Below are positions 8,381 to 15,516 of a stretch of 64,000 nucleotides of DNA, one piece after another. A model generated the notes under the pieces. That model saw only the letters and a program-made list of their open reading frames with translations. It ran no database searches and had not been told where the DNA came from. Origin of the DNA: Arthrobacter sp. ZGTC131 (GTDB taxonomy: Bacteria > Actinomycetota > Actinomycetes > Actinomycetales > Micrococcaceae); assembly GCF_002929275.1 (NCBI RefSeq), contig NZ_PJIK01000004.1, forward strand, positions 186,001 to 250,000, written 5' to 3'. Within the stretch, counting starts at the first letter, position 1, and each line of letters opens with the position of its first letter. Both the position numbers and the translations under genes were made by a program.

Positions 8381-8440
8381 TCAGCAGCAGTCCTGATCGT
8401 CGTCGCAGCAGCCCGAGTCGCCGCAGCATCCGGTATTCAT
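8381..8440 (-). CDS. Six-cysteine micropeptide in the arsenic island, 19 residues
   Basis: The minus strand encodes MNTGCCGDSGCCDDDQDCC and then TGA. The start is preceded by AGGAGGTGA with a 5-base spacer, among the strongest ribosome-binding sites in the window, which argues that it is translated. Six of 19 residues are cysteine, arranged as three vicinal pairs at 5-6, 11-12 and 18-19, with acidic residues between. Vicinal Cys pairs bind As(III) in ArsD and ArsR proteins. It sits 42 bp after arsC and directly before a long palindrome. I know of no named family; metalloid binding or delivery is an inference from composition and context. Confidence 0.7.
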   Translation of the reverse strand: MNTGCCGDSGCCDDDQDCC

Positions 8441-8482
8441 TCAGCTCACCTCCTCCCCCTGTACGGGTTAAGGCGTGGTGCG

Positions 8483-8905
8483 TTACGTGGCAGCCGGGAC
8501 GAGGGAAGCGATCAGGCCCTCGATGCGGGTCCGGATCTCGTCGCGGATGGGGCGGACAGCATCGACGCCCTGGCCCGCGGGGTCCTCGAGGACCCAGTCC
8601 TCGTAGCGCTTGCCGGGGAAGTACGGGCATTCGTCGCCGCAGCCCATGGTGATCACCACGTCGGATTCCTTCACTGCCTCGGTGGTGAGGACCTTCGGGA
8701 TCTCGGAGGACATGTCGATGCCGAGCTCGGCCATGGCCTCGACGGCGGCCGGGTTCACCTTGTCAGCCGGCTGAGACCCGGCGGAACGGACCTCGATCTC
8801 CCCCTTGCCAAGCGTGGTCAGGAAGGCGGCGGCCATCTGAGAGCGGCCGGCATTGTGGACGCAGACGAACAGGACGGAGGGCTTCTTGGTGATTTCGGTG
8901 CTCAC
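8483..8905 (-). CDS. arsC: Arsenate reductase ArsC, thioredoxin-coupled type
   Basis: This LMW-phosphatase-fold arsenate reductase of 140 residues reduces arsenate to arsenite in the cytoplasm. It has P-loop [14 protein letters not shown] and a second Cys pair in [18 protein letters not shown], as expected where an internal disulfide is reduced by thioredoxin. It is nearly identical over about 115 residues to the arsC at 11203-11661 (about eight substitutions by eye), so the two are a recent duplication or have undergone gene conversion. Two ArsR-like operator sites lie upstream at 8988-9046. A Cys-rich micropeptide gene follows 42 bp downstream. Confidence 0.9.
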   Translation of the reverse strand: MSTEITKKPSVLFVCVHNAGRSQMAAAFLTTLGKGEIEVRSAGSQPADKVNPAAVEAMAELGIDMSSEIPKVLTTEAVKESDVVITMGCGDECPYFPGKRYEDWVLEDPAGQGVDAVRPIRDEIRTRIEGLIASLVPAAT

Positions 8906-8987
8906 GTGGTTTCTCCTGGAATCGGTTAGGTGACGGGTAAATCGGTCTGGCTAAGGTCTTCTCGCCCGTCCCTGCAGCGTCCATCTC

Positions 8988-9008
8988 AATATTGATGATG
9001 ATCGATAC
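8988..9008. promoter_or_regulatory. ArsR-like operator A upstream of arsC (minus arm)
   Basis: This AT-rich site in GC-rich DNA contains ATATTGATGATGATCGAT. It shares the ATATTGA..AT.ATCGAT pattern with the inverted site at 9028-9046 and resembles the operator before arsR at 10629-10648. It lies about 85 bp before the arsC start at 8905. Confidence 0.5.
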
Positions 9009-9027
9009 AAGAAGTTTCGGGCCATAG

Positions 9028-9046
9028 ATCGATAATTGTCAATATT
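9028..9046. promoter_or_regulatory. ArsR-like operator B upstream of arsC (minus arm)
   Basis: ATCGATAATTGTCAATATT is the inverted counterpart of operator A, about 40 bp away. The pair probably flanks or overlaps the promoter of the minus-arm arsC, micropeptide and arsO genes. The similarity to the site at 10629 suggests control by the ArsR encoded at 10666. Confidence 0.5.
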
Positions 9047-9085
9047 TATCTGAATGGGCGCGTGGACGCTGTGGGCGTACGCGAG

Positions 9086-9760
9086 CTAGGCGGCGAGCAT
9101 GCGCGGCGCGAGGCCGGTGATGCGGTGGGAGATGTCCATGAAAGCCCGCTCGAAGGCTTCCTCGGTTCCTAGGCGCAGCGGATCCGGGACTGACCAGTGC
9201 ACTCCGCCCAGGCCGGTCAGCTCCTCATGGGCGTTGTCGCACACGGTCACTACGAAGTCCCCCTCCCCCGCGACGTCGTCAAGTCTCCGCGGAGGAAGGT
9301 CTGCCAGGTCCACGCCGTGGCGGCGGGCGACTTCGATTGCACCTCGGGCGATGCGGTCTGCCGGATGCGTTCCTGCAGACGCTGAGGGGATTTCGCTGAC
9401 CTGCTGCCAGAGCGCGGTGGCCAGCTGGGACCGGGCACTGTTTCGCGTGCAGACGAACAGCATCCGGCGGGCCCCGTGTTCGCTCCCCGGCACCAGACCC
9501 TCGAGCGCGCCGGCAGCAAGCCGGATATAGCTGCGGCGCCGGTCGGCTTCTGAGCGGTGGCGGATTGTCAGCCCAGCCCCCTCCAGTGCGCGCAGGTGGT
9601 GGGAGAGCAGGTTCGACGGCATGCCCAGCTCCGCCTGCAGCTCCGAGGGAGAAGAGTCCCCAAGCGTCAGCAGGTCAACGATGCGCAGCCGCGCAGGATC
9701 GGCGAGGGCTGCGTGCTTGGCTACCCGCGCGTGAAATCCGGAAACTGCTTCAGTATTCAT
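9086..9760 (-). CDS. ArsR-type HTH fused to LMW phosphatase/arsenate reductase domain
   Basis: This is a two-domain protein of 224 residues. Residues 1-90 form an ArsR winged helix (KHAALADPARLRIVDLL, SPSELQAELGMPSNLLSHHL). The rest is an LMW-phosphatase domain with P-loop CTRNSARSQ and a VPDPLR acid loop. Such fusions are known in actinobacteria. The HTH part has no cysteine where ArsR usually has its CVC arsenic site, so signal input may come through the phosphatase domain. The ATG at 9760 is chosen because it begins the conserved domain; the frame stays open far upstream, but that extension would run across the divergent aquaporin gene. It is divergent from aqpS with a 45 bp gap. Confidence 0.85.
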   Translation of the reverse strand: MNTEAVSGFHARVAKHAALADPARLRIVDLLTLGDSSPSELQAELGMPSNLLSHHLRALEGAGLTIRHRSEADRRRSYIRLAAGALEGLVPGSEHGARRMLFVCTRNSARSQLATALWQQVSEIPSASAGTHPADRIARGAIEVARRHGVDLADLPPRRLDDVAGEGDFVVTVCDNAHEELTGLGGVHWSVPDPLRLGTEEAFERAFMDISHRITGLAPRMLAA

Positions 9761-9805
9761 TGGTTCAATTTTGACTGAGCTAACTCTTTCGGTCAAGCTG
9801 TTGTC
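9761..9805. promoter_or_regulatory. Divergent promoter/operator between arsR fusion and aqpS
   Basis: Only 45 bp separate the two divergent starts. The spacer is AT-rich and contains TTGAC and GTCAA in inverted orientation about 12 bases apart. This differs from the ATATTGA sites elsewhere in the island, so it may be the operator of the fusion regulator rather than of the small ArsR. Confidence 0.4.
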
Positions 9806-10546
9806 ATGACTTCGAACCAGCCGCCACTGTTGCGCCGTGCCGTTGCCGAACTTTTGGGCACCAGCCTGCTCGTGATGATCGTGGTGGGTTCCGGGATCGC
9901 CGCGCAGCAGCTCTCCCCCAACGACGTTGGCCTGCAGCTGCTCCAGAACAGCACCGCCACCGTGCTGGGTTTGACGGTGCTGATCCTGGTGCTCGGGCCC
10001 GTGAGCGGTGCGCACTTCAATCCTGCGGTGTCCCTCGCCGACTGGATACTGGGCCGGCGCAGCGGCTCCGGACTGACCCTGCCGGAGCTCGGCACCTATG
10101 TCGTTGCCCAGACGGTTGGCGCGATCAGCGGCAGCGTGGTCGCGAACGCCATGTTTGAGGTGGGAACCTCCATCTCCGCCAAGGATCGAGCCACCACGGG
10201 TCACCTGCTGGGCGAGGTTGTTGCGACCGCCGGGCTCATCCTGCTGATCTTCGCCCTGGCCGCCACCAAGCGGGGCGTCCTCGCCGCTCCGGCCGTGGGC
10301 GCCTACATCGGAGCTGCATACTGGTTCACGTCCTCGACGTCGTTCGCGAACCCGGCCGTGACAGTCGGCCGCATCTTCAGTGACACCTTCGCCGGGATCG
10401 CCCCGGCGTCCGTTCCCGGCTTCGTGGTGGCGCAGCTGATCGGCGCGGCGGCAGGACTTGGACTCGTCCTCATCCTGTTCCCCTCCGCGGACCGCGCCGC
10501 GGACGACGTCATTCTCCCGCACAGTTCCAAGACGACTGGCTCGTAG
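9806..10546 (+). CDS. aqpS: Aquaglyceroporin-family (MIP) channel, AqpS-like
   Basis: This six-helix MIP channel of 246 residues has both half-helix NPA motifs intact, SGAHFNPAVS near residue 70 and SFANPAVTVGR near residue 182. Aquaglyceroporins pass neutral arsenous acid. In Sinorhizobium meliloti, AqpS replaces ArsB in the ars operon and releases arsenite downhill after ArsC reduction. The same logic is inferred here, because the island has arsC genes and two regulators but no ArsB or Acr3 pump. It is divergent from the arsR fusion and is followed by an arsR-arsC-trxB arm on the same strand. Confidence 0.85.
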   Translation: MTSNQPPLLRRAVAELLGTSLLVMIVVGSGIAAQQLSPNDVGLQLLQNSTATVLGLTVLILVLGPVSGAHFNPAVSLADWILGRRSGSGLTLPELGTYVVAQTVGAISGSVVANAMFEVGTSISAKDRATTGHLLGEVVATAGLILLIFALAATKRGVLAAPAVGAYIGAAYWFTSSTSFANPAVTVGRIFSDTFAGIAPASVPGFVVAQLIGAAAGLGLVLILFPSADRAADDVILPHSSKTTGS

Positions 10547-10628
10547 CTTTCATCGATACCGGGCCGCTCCCCTCCAGCCAGGCAGACTCCTCCGGACTCG
10601 CTCCCGAGCTGGAGGCTGTGCGGCATCT

Positions 10629-10648
10629 ATATTGATGATCGTCAATGT
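10629..10648. promoter_or_regulatory. ArsR operator upstream of arsR
   Basis: ATATTGATGATCGTCAATGT contains the near-palindrome ATTGATGATCGTCAAT and lies 18-37 bp before the arsR ATG at 10666. It covers an alternative ATG at 10645, which makes that ATG a poor start candidate. It resembles the two sites upstream of the minus-arm arsC, suggesting one regulator for both arms. Confidence 0.6.
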
Positions 10649-10665
10649 TGGTGCACAATGGGTAC

Positions 10666-11016
10666 ATGAAACTGTTGCCCGTTCTCGAGCCGGCTGCGGA
10701 CGAAGCCTGCTGCGCCCCTGCGGGGATGCCTGCCTTGGGCGCGGAAGAGGCGAAGCAGAAAGCCCTGGTCTTCAAGGCGCTGGCCGACCCGAACCGGCTG
10801 CGCCTGCTCTCCATCGTCAAGGCCGAAGCCTCCGGTGCATCGTGCGTGTGCGACCTGACCGGGCCGCTCGACCTGGGCCAGCCCACGGTGTCCCACCATC
10901 TGAAGATCCTGGTCGCGGCCGGGCTGCTGCACCGCGAAAAGCGTGGCACGTGGGCCTATTACTCCTTGGTCCCCGGGGCCCTGGAAAAGACGGCCGGACT
11001 CCTGGCCACTTTGTGA
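10666..11016 (+). CDS. arsR: ArsR-family arsenite-responsive repressor
   Basis: This winged-helix repressor has 116 residues. With the ATG at 10666 the vicinal cysteines fall at positions 15-16 (DEACCAP), as in the C. glutamicum ArsR where Cys15 and Cys16 bind As(III); another pair, CVC, lies at 60-62 in the DNA-binding region. The HTH reads LDLGQPTVSHHLKILVAAGLL and the wing REKRGTWAYYSL. An in-frame ATG at 10645 would add seven residues but overlaps the operator. It likely represses itself, the arsC-trxB genes and, through similar sites, the minus arm. Confidence 0.9.
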   Translation: MKLLPVLEPAADEACCAPAGMPALGAEEAKQKALVFKALADPNRLRLLSIVKAEASGASCVCDLTGPLDLGQPTVSHHLKILVAAGLLHREKRGTWAYYSLVPGALEKTAGLLATL

Positions 11017-11202
11017 CAGTCGCGGAAGCGCCCGCAACGGCTACCGCGGCGTCGGGCCCTTGATTGAAGTGCGTGCGCTTGTTGCACTTGTTATGCGGCT
11101 CTTTGGGGGCGCACACGCTGCTTCACCGATTCCGTATCCGCCTAGGTTCCCGAAACGCCGAACCGTCTAACCGCCTCACCGCCTCACCGCCAGGAGACCA
11201 CA

Positions 11203-11661
11203 ATGACTTTCACCGCCGGCACCACTGGCAGCACCGCCACCGCCAGGAAACCGTCCGTCCTGTTCGTCTGTGTCCACAATGCCGGCCGCTCCCAGATGGC
11301 CGCCGCCTTCCTGACGTCCCTGGCCGGCGGCAGGATCGAGGTCCGCTCCGCCGGGTCCCAGCCCGCGGACAAGGTGAACCCCGCCGCCGTCGAGGCGATG
11401 GCCGAACTCGGCATCGACATGTCCCGGGAAATCCCCAAGATCCTCACCACCGAGGCCGTCAAGGAGTCCGACGTCGTCATCACCATGGGCTGCGGCGACG
11501 AATGCCCGTACTTCCCCGGCAAGCGCTACGAGGACTGGGTCCTCGAGGACCCCGCCGGCCAGGGCATCGACAGCGTCCGCCCCATCCGCGACGAGATCCG
11601 GACCCGCATCGAGGGCCTGATCACCGAACTGCAGCCCGCACTGCACCCCGACGCCCAGTAA
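11203..11661 (+). CDS. arsC: Arsenate reductase ArsC, second near-identical copy
   Basis: This 152-residue ArsC has P-loop [14 protein letters not shown] and the Cys pair [12 protein letters not shown]. It is almost the same protein as that at 8483-8905, with extra residues at both termini. An AGGAGA Shine-Dalgarno sequence precedes the ATG. The gap back to arsR is 186 bp, so it may have its own promoter. The thioredoxin reductase gene follows 53 bp later (or 20 bp from an alternative ATG), which supports thioredoxin-coupled recycling. Confidence 0.9.
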   Translation: MTFTAGTTGSTATARKPSVLFVCVHNAGRSQMAAAFLTSLAGGRIEVRSAGSQPADKVNPAAVEAMAELGIDMSREIPKILTTEAVKESDVVITMGCGDECPYFPGKRYEDWVLEDPAGQGIDSVRPIRDEIRTRIEGLITELQPALHPDAQ

Positions 11662-11714
11662 CTGCACGCCCACTCACCCCAATGTCCAACGAGCTTGAGG
11701 AAACGGAGCCAGCC

Positions 11715-12737
11715 GTGCGTTCCAAAAACGCGAAGCCTAAGAACGTCAGCGCCGAGAATTTCAACACGGAGCAACTGATCATCATCGGGTCCGGGCCCGC
11801 CGGCTACACCGCCGCGATCTACGCGGCCCGCGCCGGACTGGAACCGCTGGTGCTGGCCGGGTCCGTCACCGCCGGCGGCGCGCTGATGAACACCACCGAC
11901 GTCGAGAACTTTCCCGGGTTCCCGGAGGGCATCCAGGGCCCCGAGCTCATGGACGGCTTGCAGCAGCAGGCGGAGCGTTTCGGCGCCAAGGTGGTGTTCG
12001 ACGACGTCACTGAAGTGACGCTGTCCGGGCACCTCAAGCGCGTGATTACCGGCGGCGGCGAGATTCACCAGGCGCCGGCGGTCATCCTCGCCACCGGCTC
12101 CGCGTACAAGGAACTCGGCCTGCCCGAGGAGAAGAAGTTCAGCGGCCACGGCGTCTCCTGGTGCGCCACGTGCGACGGGTTCTTCTTCCGCGACCAGGAC
12201 ATTATCGTCGTCGGAGGCGGCGATTCGGCGATGGAGGAGGCCACTTTCCTGACCCGCTTCGGGAAGTCCGTGACCGTCGTCGTCCGCAAGGGAGAACTCC
12301 GCGCCTCCCGGATCATGGCCCAGCGCGCCAAGGACAACCCCAAGATCAGTTTCGCGTGGAACTCGGCCGTCGCGGAGATCCACGGCAACGGCAAGGTCAG
12401 CGGCGTCACGCTCAAGGACACCCGCACCGGCGAAACCCGGCAGCAGTCCGCCACCGGGCTGTTCGTCGCCATCGGGCACGTGCCGCGGACCGAGCTGGTG
12501 GTGGGGCAGGTGGAGCTGGACGCCGAGGGCTACATCAAGGTGGAGTCGCCCACCACCTGCACCAACCTTTCCGGAGTGTTCGCGTGCGGCGACGCCGTGG
12601 ACCACCGCTACCGCCAGGCCATCACAGCCGCCGGCACCGGCTGCGCCGCGGCCCTGGACGCGGAGCGCTACCTCGCCGCGCTGGACGACGCCGACAGCAT
12701 CGCCACGGCCCTGGTGGAGGAACCCACCCACGCCTGA
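11715..12737 (+). CDS. trxB: Thioredoxin reductase (ArsT-like) of the arsenic island
   Basis: This NADPH-dependent flavoprotein reduces thioredoxin. FAD binding is [17 protein letters not shown], the redox centre is [15 protein letters not shown] binding is [18 protein letters not shown] and the C-terminal FAD motif is [16 protein letters not shown]. The GTG at 11715 has GGAG six bases upstream and gives 340 residues; an ATG at 11682 has no clear ribosome-binding site and would add 11. Streptomyces arsRBOCT also ends in a thioredoxin reductase gene, arsT. Here it would recycle the two-cysteine ArsC proteins. It converges with the lipoprotein gene 22 bp later. Confidence 0.9.
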   Translation: MRSKNAKPKNVSAENFNTEQLIIIGSGPAGYTAAIYAARAGLEPLVLAGSVTAGGALMNTTDVENFPGFPEGIQGPELMDGLQQQAERFGAKVVFDDVTEVTLSGHLKRVITGGGEIHQAPAVILATGSAYKELGLPEEKKFSGHGVSWCATCDGFFFRDQDIIVVGGGDSAMEEATFLTRFGKSVTVVVRKGELRASRIMAQRAKDNPKISFAWNSAVAEIHGNGKVSGVTLKDTRTGETRQQSATGLFVAIGHVPRTELVVGQVELDAEGYIKVESPTTCTNLSGVFACGDAVDHRYRQAITAAGTGCAAALDAERYLAALDDADSIATALVEEPTHA

Positions 12738-12759
12738 CCCGCGCCCGCTGCCGGACCCA

Positions 12760-13233
12760 CTAGCGAAACGGAAGCGCTGTGCCCTGCTGGAAGGGCAGGA
12801 CTCCTTGGGCGGGCGTCATGGTGAACCACTCGCCGCCCTGCTGGTTGGCAAAAATGATGACTCGCTGATCGGTGTCGAGCGGGTCGCCGTCCGGGTATGA
12901 CTCGCCTCCGGTGCAGGTCTGAGGCATGGAGGAAATGCTGAGGTTCCCACTGCCGTGGTTACCTTTGAGTACTCGCTCGACTTCTACAAGGTGGGTCGTG
13001 GCCCTGTATCCGTAGATGCTGGTCTCGCCTGCCTGGCTCAAAGACTTTCCGATCAGCACCATGCCGGCATGGTCGTATTGGTCTTGAGGAGTCGCGAACC
13101 GGACCCAGTCCACGCACGTTTCGCTGCCACTGCCTGGAAACGTTTCGCCGCCGCTGCCTGGAATGAGACTGCACCCGGTTCCAAGAACAGCCACCAGGAG
13201 TCCTACCTGCGCCATCGGTACAAGCTTCCTCAT
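12760..13233 (-). CDS. Putative lipoprotein of unknown function
   Basis: The N-terminus has a basic stretch (MRKL), a hydrophobic core and the lipobox LGTGC, so the protein is probably lipid-anchored outside the membrane. A Gly/Ser-rich tether with two similar short units (SGGETFPGSGSET) follows. The remainder, with a conserved-looking RVIIFANQQGGEWFTMTPAQG, contains two further Cys (CVDW, QTCTGG) that may form a disulfide. I do not recognise the family. It converges with trxB and probably does not belong to the arsenic island. Confidence 0.7.
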   Translation of the reverse strand: MRKLVPMAQVGLLVAVLGTGCSLIPGSGGETFPGSGSETCVDWVRFATPQDQYDHAGMVLIGKSLSQAGETSIYGYRATTHLVEVERVLKGNHGSGNLSISSMPQTCTGGESYPDGDPLDTDQRVIIFANQQGGEWFTMTPAQGVLPFQQGTALPFR

Positions 13234-13386
13234 GCAACGAAGCTACGCGCAGCCGCGGACGCGTACTACTGAGGCCCTCAAGTTGGAATAGAAACGAAAC
13301 GGACTGGGCGCGAATGAACATCTTCCCGTTATTCTGTAAAGTCCAGACACCCGGTCGGCTGTAGTCGTGCAGATCGGGTGCAGGTG

Positions 13387-15033
13387 TCAGTTCCCCGCGA
13401 TGATGTGGTTACTCCACCCGTTTGTGTAGGTCTCCCGGGTTGCCCAGGCGCTCTTGTTCGCTTGGTAGTAGTGAAGGACGCCAGCCGAGTCGCGTGCCCT
13501 CAGGCCGACTGAGCCGCTGCCGTGGAGCCCCGAGACAGTGTGTATGGAGTCCATGGTGTTCCATCCGCTGCCGATGGTTGCACGGTTTTCGGAGATGAAG
13601 GAGCCGGCACCGTTGGTGCGGAACAGCTTCAGTTGGCCGGATGAGTTTTTGGCAACGACATCAATGTTGCCGTCCTTGTCCCAGTCCAGCAGGTTGAAGG
13701 AGAGCCCTTTCCAGCCGGTGCCGATCTTCACCGGTGCTGACAGGGCTTTGCCAGAAGGGTTGGCGTAGTGGAGCAGATCACCGGTGATATTGTTCCTGGC
13801 GATGATGGACGGGTACCTATCCGCCTTCTTCCATTTGCCCACAGTGATCTCGTGGTTCAGCCAGCCGCTGCCGATGATGTGCGTCTTGAATTGACCGTTT
13901 GTGAGTCCCTCATGGTAAGTCAGGGCACCGTTCAGAGTGCCCGTGCCCGCCTGGTCCTGGACGATCATGTCCGGAACGCCGTTCGTGTCGGCGTTCCAGT
14001 TGGTGACGAAGAAAGCCTTCGGGATCGGAGTCCCTGCCGGCCCAATAGCCCGTCGCTCCGGTGTCACGCCCGGAGTCATCCAGGCATAGGACCAGAGACC
14101 GCCTTCGGGGTCATAGGCAGCCACACTGGATGTTGAGCTAATGGAGTAGTCCCAGTGGGTTCGCGACGTGTCCGTTGTCTGGGCACCTGCGATGGTGCGG
14201 GGATTCCACCCATAGGTGAACGTCTCCCGGTGCCCCCAGGCGCTCTTGTTTGCCGGGTAGTAGTGAAGAACGCCAGCCCAATCGCGTGCCCTCAGGCCGA
14301 CCGAGCCGCTGCCGTGCAGCCCTTCGACAGCATGGATGGAGTCCATGGTGTTCCATCCGCTGCCGATGGTTGCGCGGTTCTCGGAGATGAAGGAGCCGGC
14401 ACCGTTGGTGCGGAACAGCTTCAGTTGACCGGATGAGTTTTTGCCAACAACATCGGTGTTGCCGTCCTTATCCCAGTCCAGCAGGTGGAAGGACAGCCCT
14501 TTCCAGCCGGTGCCGATCTTCACCGGTGCTGACGGGCCCTTGCCGGACTGATTGCCGTAGTGGAAGAGATCACCGGTGATATTGTTCCTGGCGATGATGG
14601 ACGGGTACTTATCCGTCTTCTTCCACTTGCCCACAGTGATGTCATAGTTCAGCCAGCCGCTGCCGATGATGTGGTCATTGAATCCGCCGGTGCTGATTCC
14701 CTCGCGATATGACAGGGCGCCGTCATGGCCCTGCACTATCAGGTCCGGTACACCGTTCGGGTCGGCGTTCCAGTTGGTCACGAAGAAAGCCTTCGGGATC
14801 GGTAGCCCCTGCCCGATGACCCGGCTCTCCGGTGTCACTCCTGGAGTCATGCTCGAAAAGGACCAGAGATTACCGCCGGGATCATAGGCAGCCACGTTAG
14901 CCGTTGAGTCTATGGAGAAATCCCAGGAGGTATGGGGCGTGTCCACCGCCTGGGCTGGTGGTGTGAGGATTGAGCCGCAGAGGGCGGCGACGAGGGCTCC
15001 CAGCCCTGCTCTGGTCAGAATGGCTTTTTTCAC
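13387..15033 (-). CDS. Secreted VCBS/FG-GAP-like repeat protein with duplicated halves
   Basis: This is an exported protein of about 548 residues. The GTG at 15033 starts a canonical signal peptide (KKAILTRAGLGALVAAL, cleavage after PAQA). The mature protein consists of two near-identical halves of about 264 residues. Each holds beta-propeller-type units with Asp-rich loops such as LLDWDKDGNTDVV and FVTNWNADPNGVPDLIV, typical of FG-GAP/VCBS calcium-binding repeats. The frame is open upstream to 15189, but that part does not look like a leader. No catalytic domain is visible. A surface or matrix role is likely, but the ligand is unknown. Confidence 0.8.
   Translation of the reverse strand: MKKAILTRAGLGALVAALCGSILTPPAQAVDTPHTSWDFSIDSTANVAAYDPGGNLWSFSSMTPGVTPESRVIGQGLPIPKAFFVTNWNADPNGVPDLIVQGHDGALSYREGISTGGFNDHIIGSGWLNYDITVGKWKKTDKYPSIIARNNITGDLFHYGNQSGKGPSAPVKIGTGWKGLSFHLLDWDKDGNTDVVGKNSSGQLKLFRTNGAGSFISENRATIGSGWNTMDSIHAVEGLHGSGSVGLRARDWAGVLHYYPANKSAWGHRETFTYGWNPRTIAGAQTTDTSRTHWDYSISSTSSVAAYDPEGGLWSYAWMTPGVTPERRAIGPAGTPIPKAFFVTNWNADTNGVPDMIVQDQAGTGTLNGALTYHEGLTNGQFKTHIIGSGWLNHEITVGKWKKADRYPSIIARNNITGDLLHYANPSGKALSAPVKIGTGWKGLSFNLLDWDKDGNIDVVAKNSSGQLKLFRTNGAGSFISENRATIGSGWNTMDSIHTVSGLHGSGSVGLRARDSAGVLHYYQANKSAWATRETYTNGWSNHIIAGN
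13390..14930. repeat. Tandem duplication, 792-bp period, inside the VCBS-like gene
   Basis: Matching anchors recur 792 bp apart: the ATGGAGTCCATGGTGTTCC element at 13544 and 14336, and GATGATGGACGGGTAC at 13801 and 14593. The offset is exactly 264 codons, so the duplication keeps the frame. The copies still share long identical DNA stretches, so the event is recent or is homogenised by recombination. Confidence 0.85.
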
Positions 15034-15516
15034 GTGGCTGCTGGGCCTTCCCCAATTATTGTTAGAAACACTGGACGTGTTTCCACGGAGGCTACCCTTT
15101 TTCAATCGAATGTAAAAAGCATTTCTGCGCGACCGAACGCTTTGTAATCGAACCGGTATTTCCCCTGAAAAAAGTCGGGCTTGTGTCATAAACCGAGACC
15201 CCGGAAAGCCGCATTCATATCTCCGCGCCCCTGCACCCGACCCTCGACATTCGCAGGGTGGGGACCACCCGTCGAGCAGTGAAAAATCGCCATTCTCAAC
15301 TAACAGTCACAGGCAGTTCGCACACAAGAAAAGCCAACAAGCGAAGCGTTCCACGTTCGCATAAGCGATGAAGCCGTTCGGGGTCAGGAGATCTCAGGAC
15401 CGGAACCATGAAGTGGAGGCGCCGCGAGCAGCCAGGTTTCCTTGACCGCTCACCTTGGCGGTCACATCCTGAGTGGGTAGCGAGGAGACACCTCGCACAA
15501 TGCCGAGGAGTCCCGC
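15034..15516. other. Intergenic region, divergent promoters
   Basis: These 483 bp separate two divergent genes for secreted proteins. The base composition is more AT-rich than the surroundings, especially near 15090-15170. A small hairpin (GAAACAC...GTGTTTC) lies at about 15066-15084, just upstream of the VCBS-like gene. No convincing gene or known riboswitch was seen. Confidence 0.4.

Noticed and set aside
9086-10522. A single 478-residue minus-strand protein covering the arsR fusion and more
   Set aside because: The part upstream of 9760 is antisense to the clear aquaglyceroporin gene and reads as low-complexity sequence. The ArsR domain begins exactly at the ATG at 9760.
10645-10665. Upstream ATG for arsR
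   Set aside because: It lies within the ArsR operator. The downstream ATG gives the Cys15-Cys16 position known from C. glutamicum ArsR.
11064-12737. A 557-residue ArsC-thioredoxin reductase fusion read in one frame
   Set aside because: The N-terminal half is an out-of-frame translation of arsC (Arg/His/Pro-rich). The genuine arsC is in another frame, and trxB starts at 11682 or 11715.
15400-15516. A possible riboswitch before the Ig-like gene (GACCGC...GCGGTC hairpin)
   Set aside because: Only one short stem could be seen and it does not match the conserved cores of c-di-GMP, c-di-AMP or other classes known to me.
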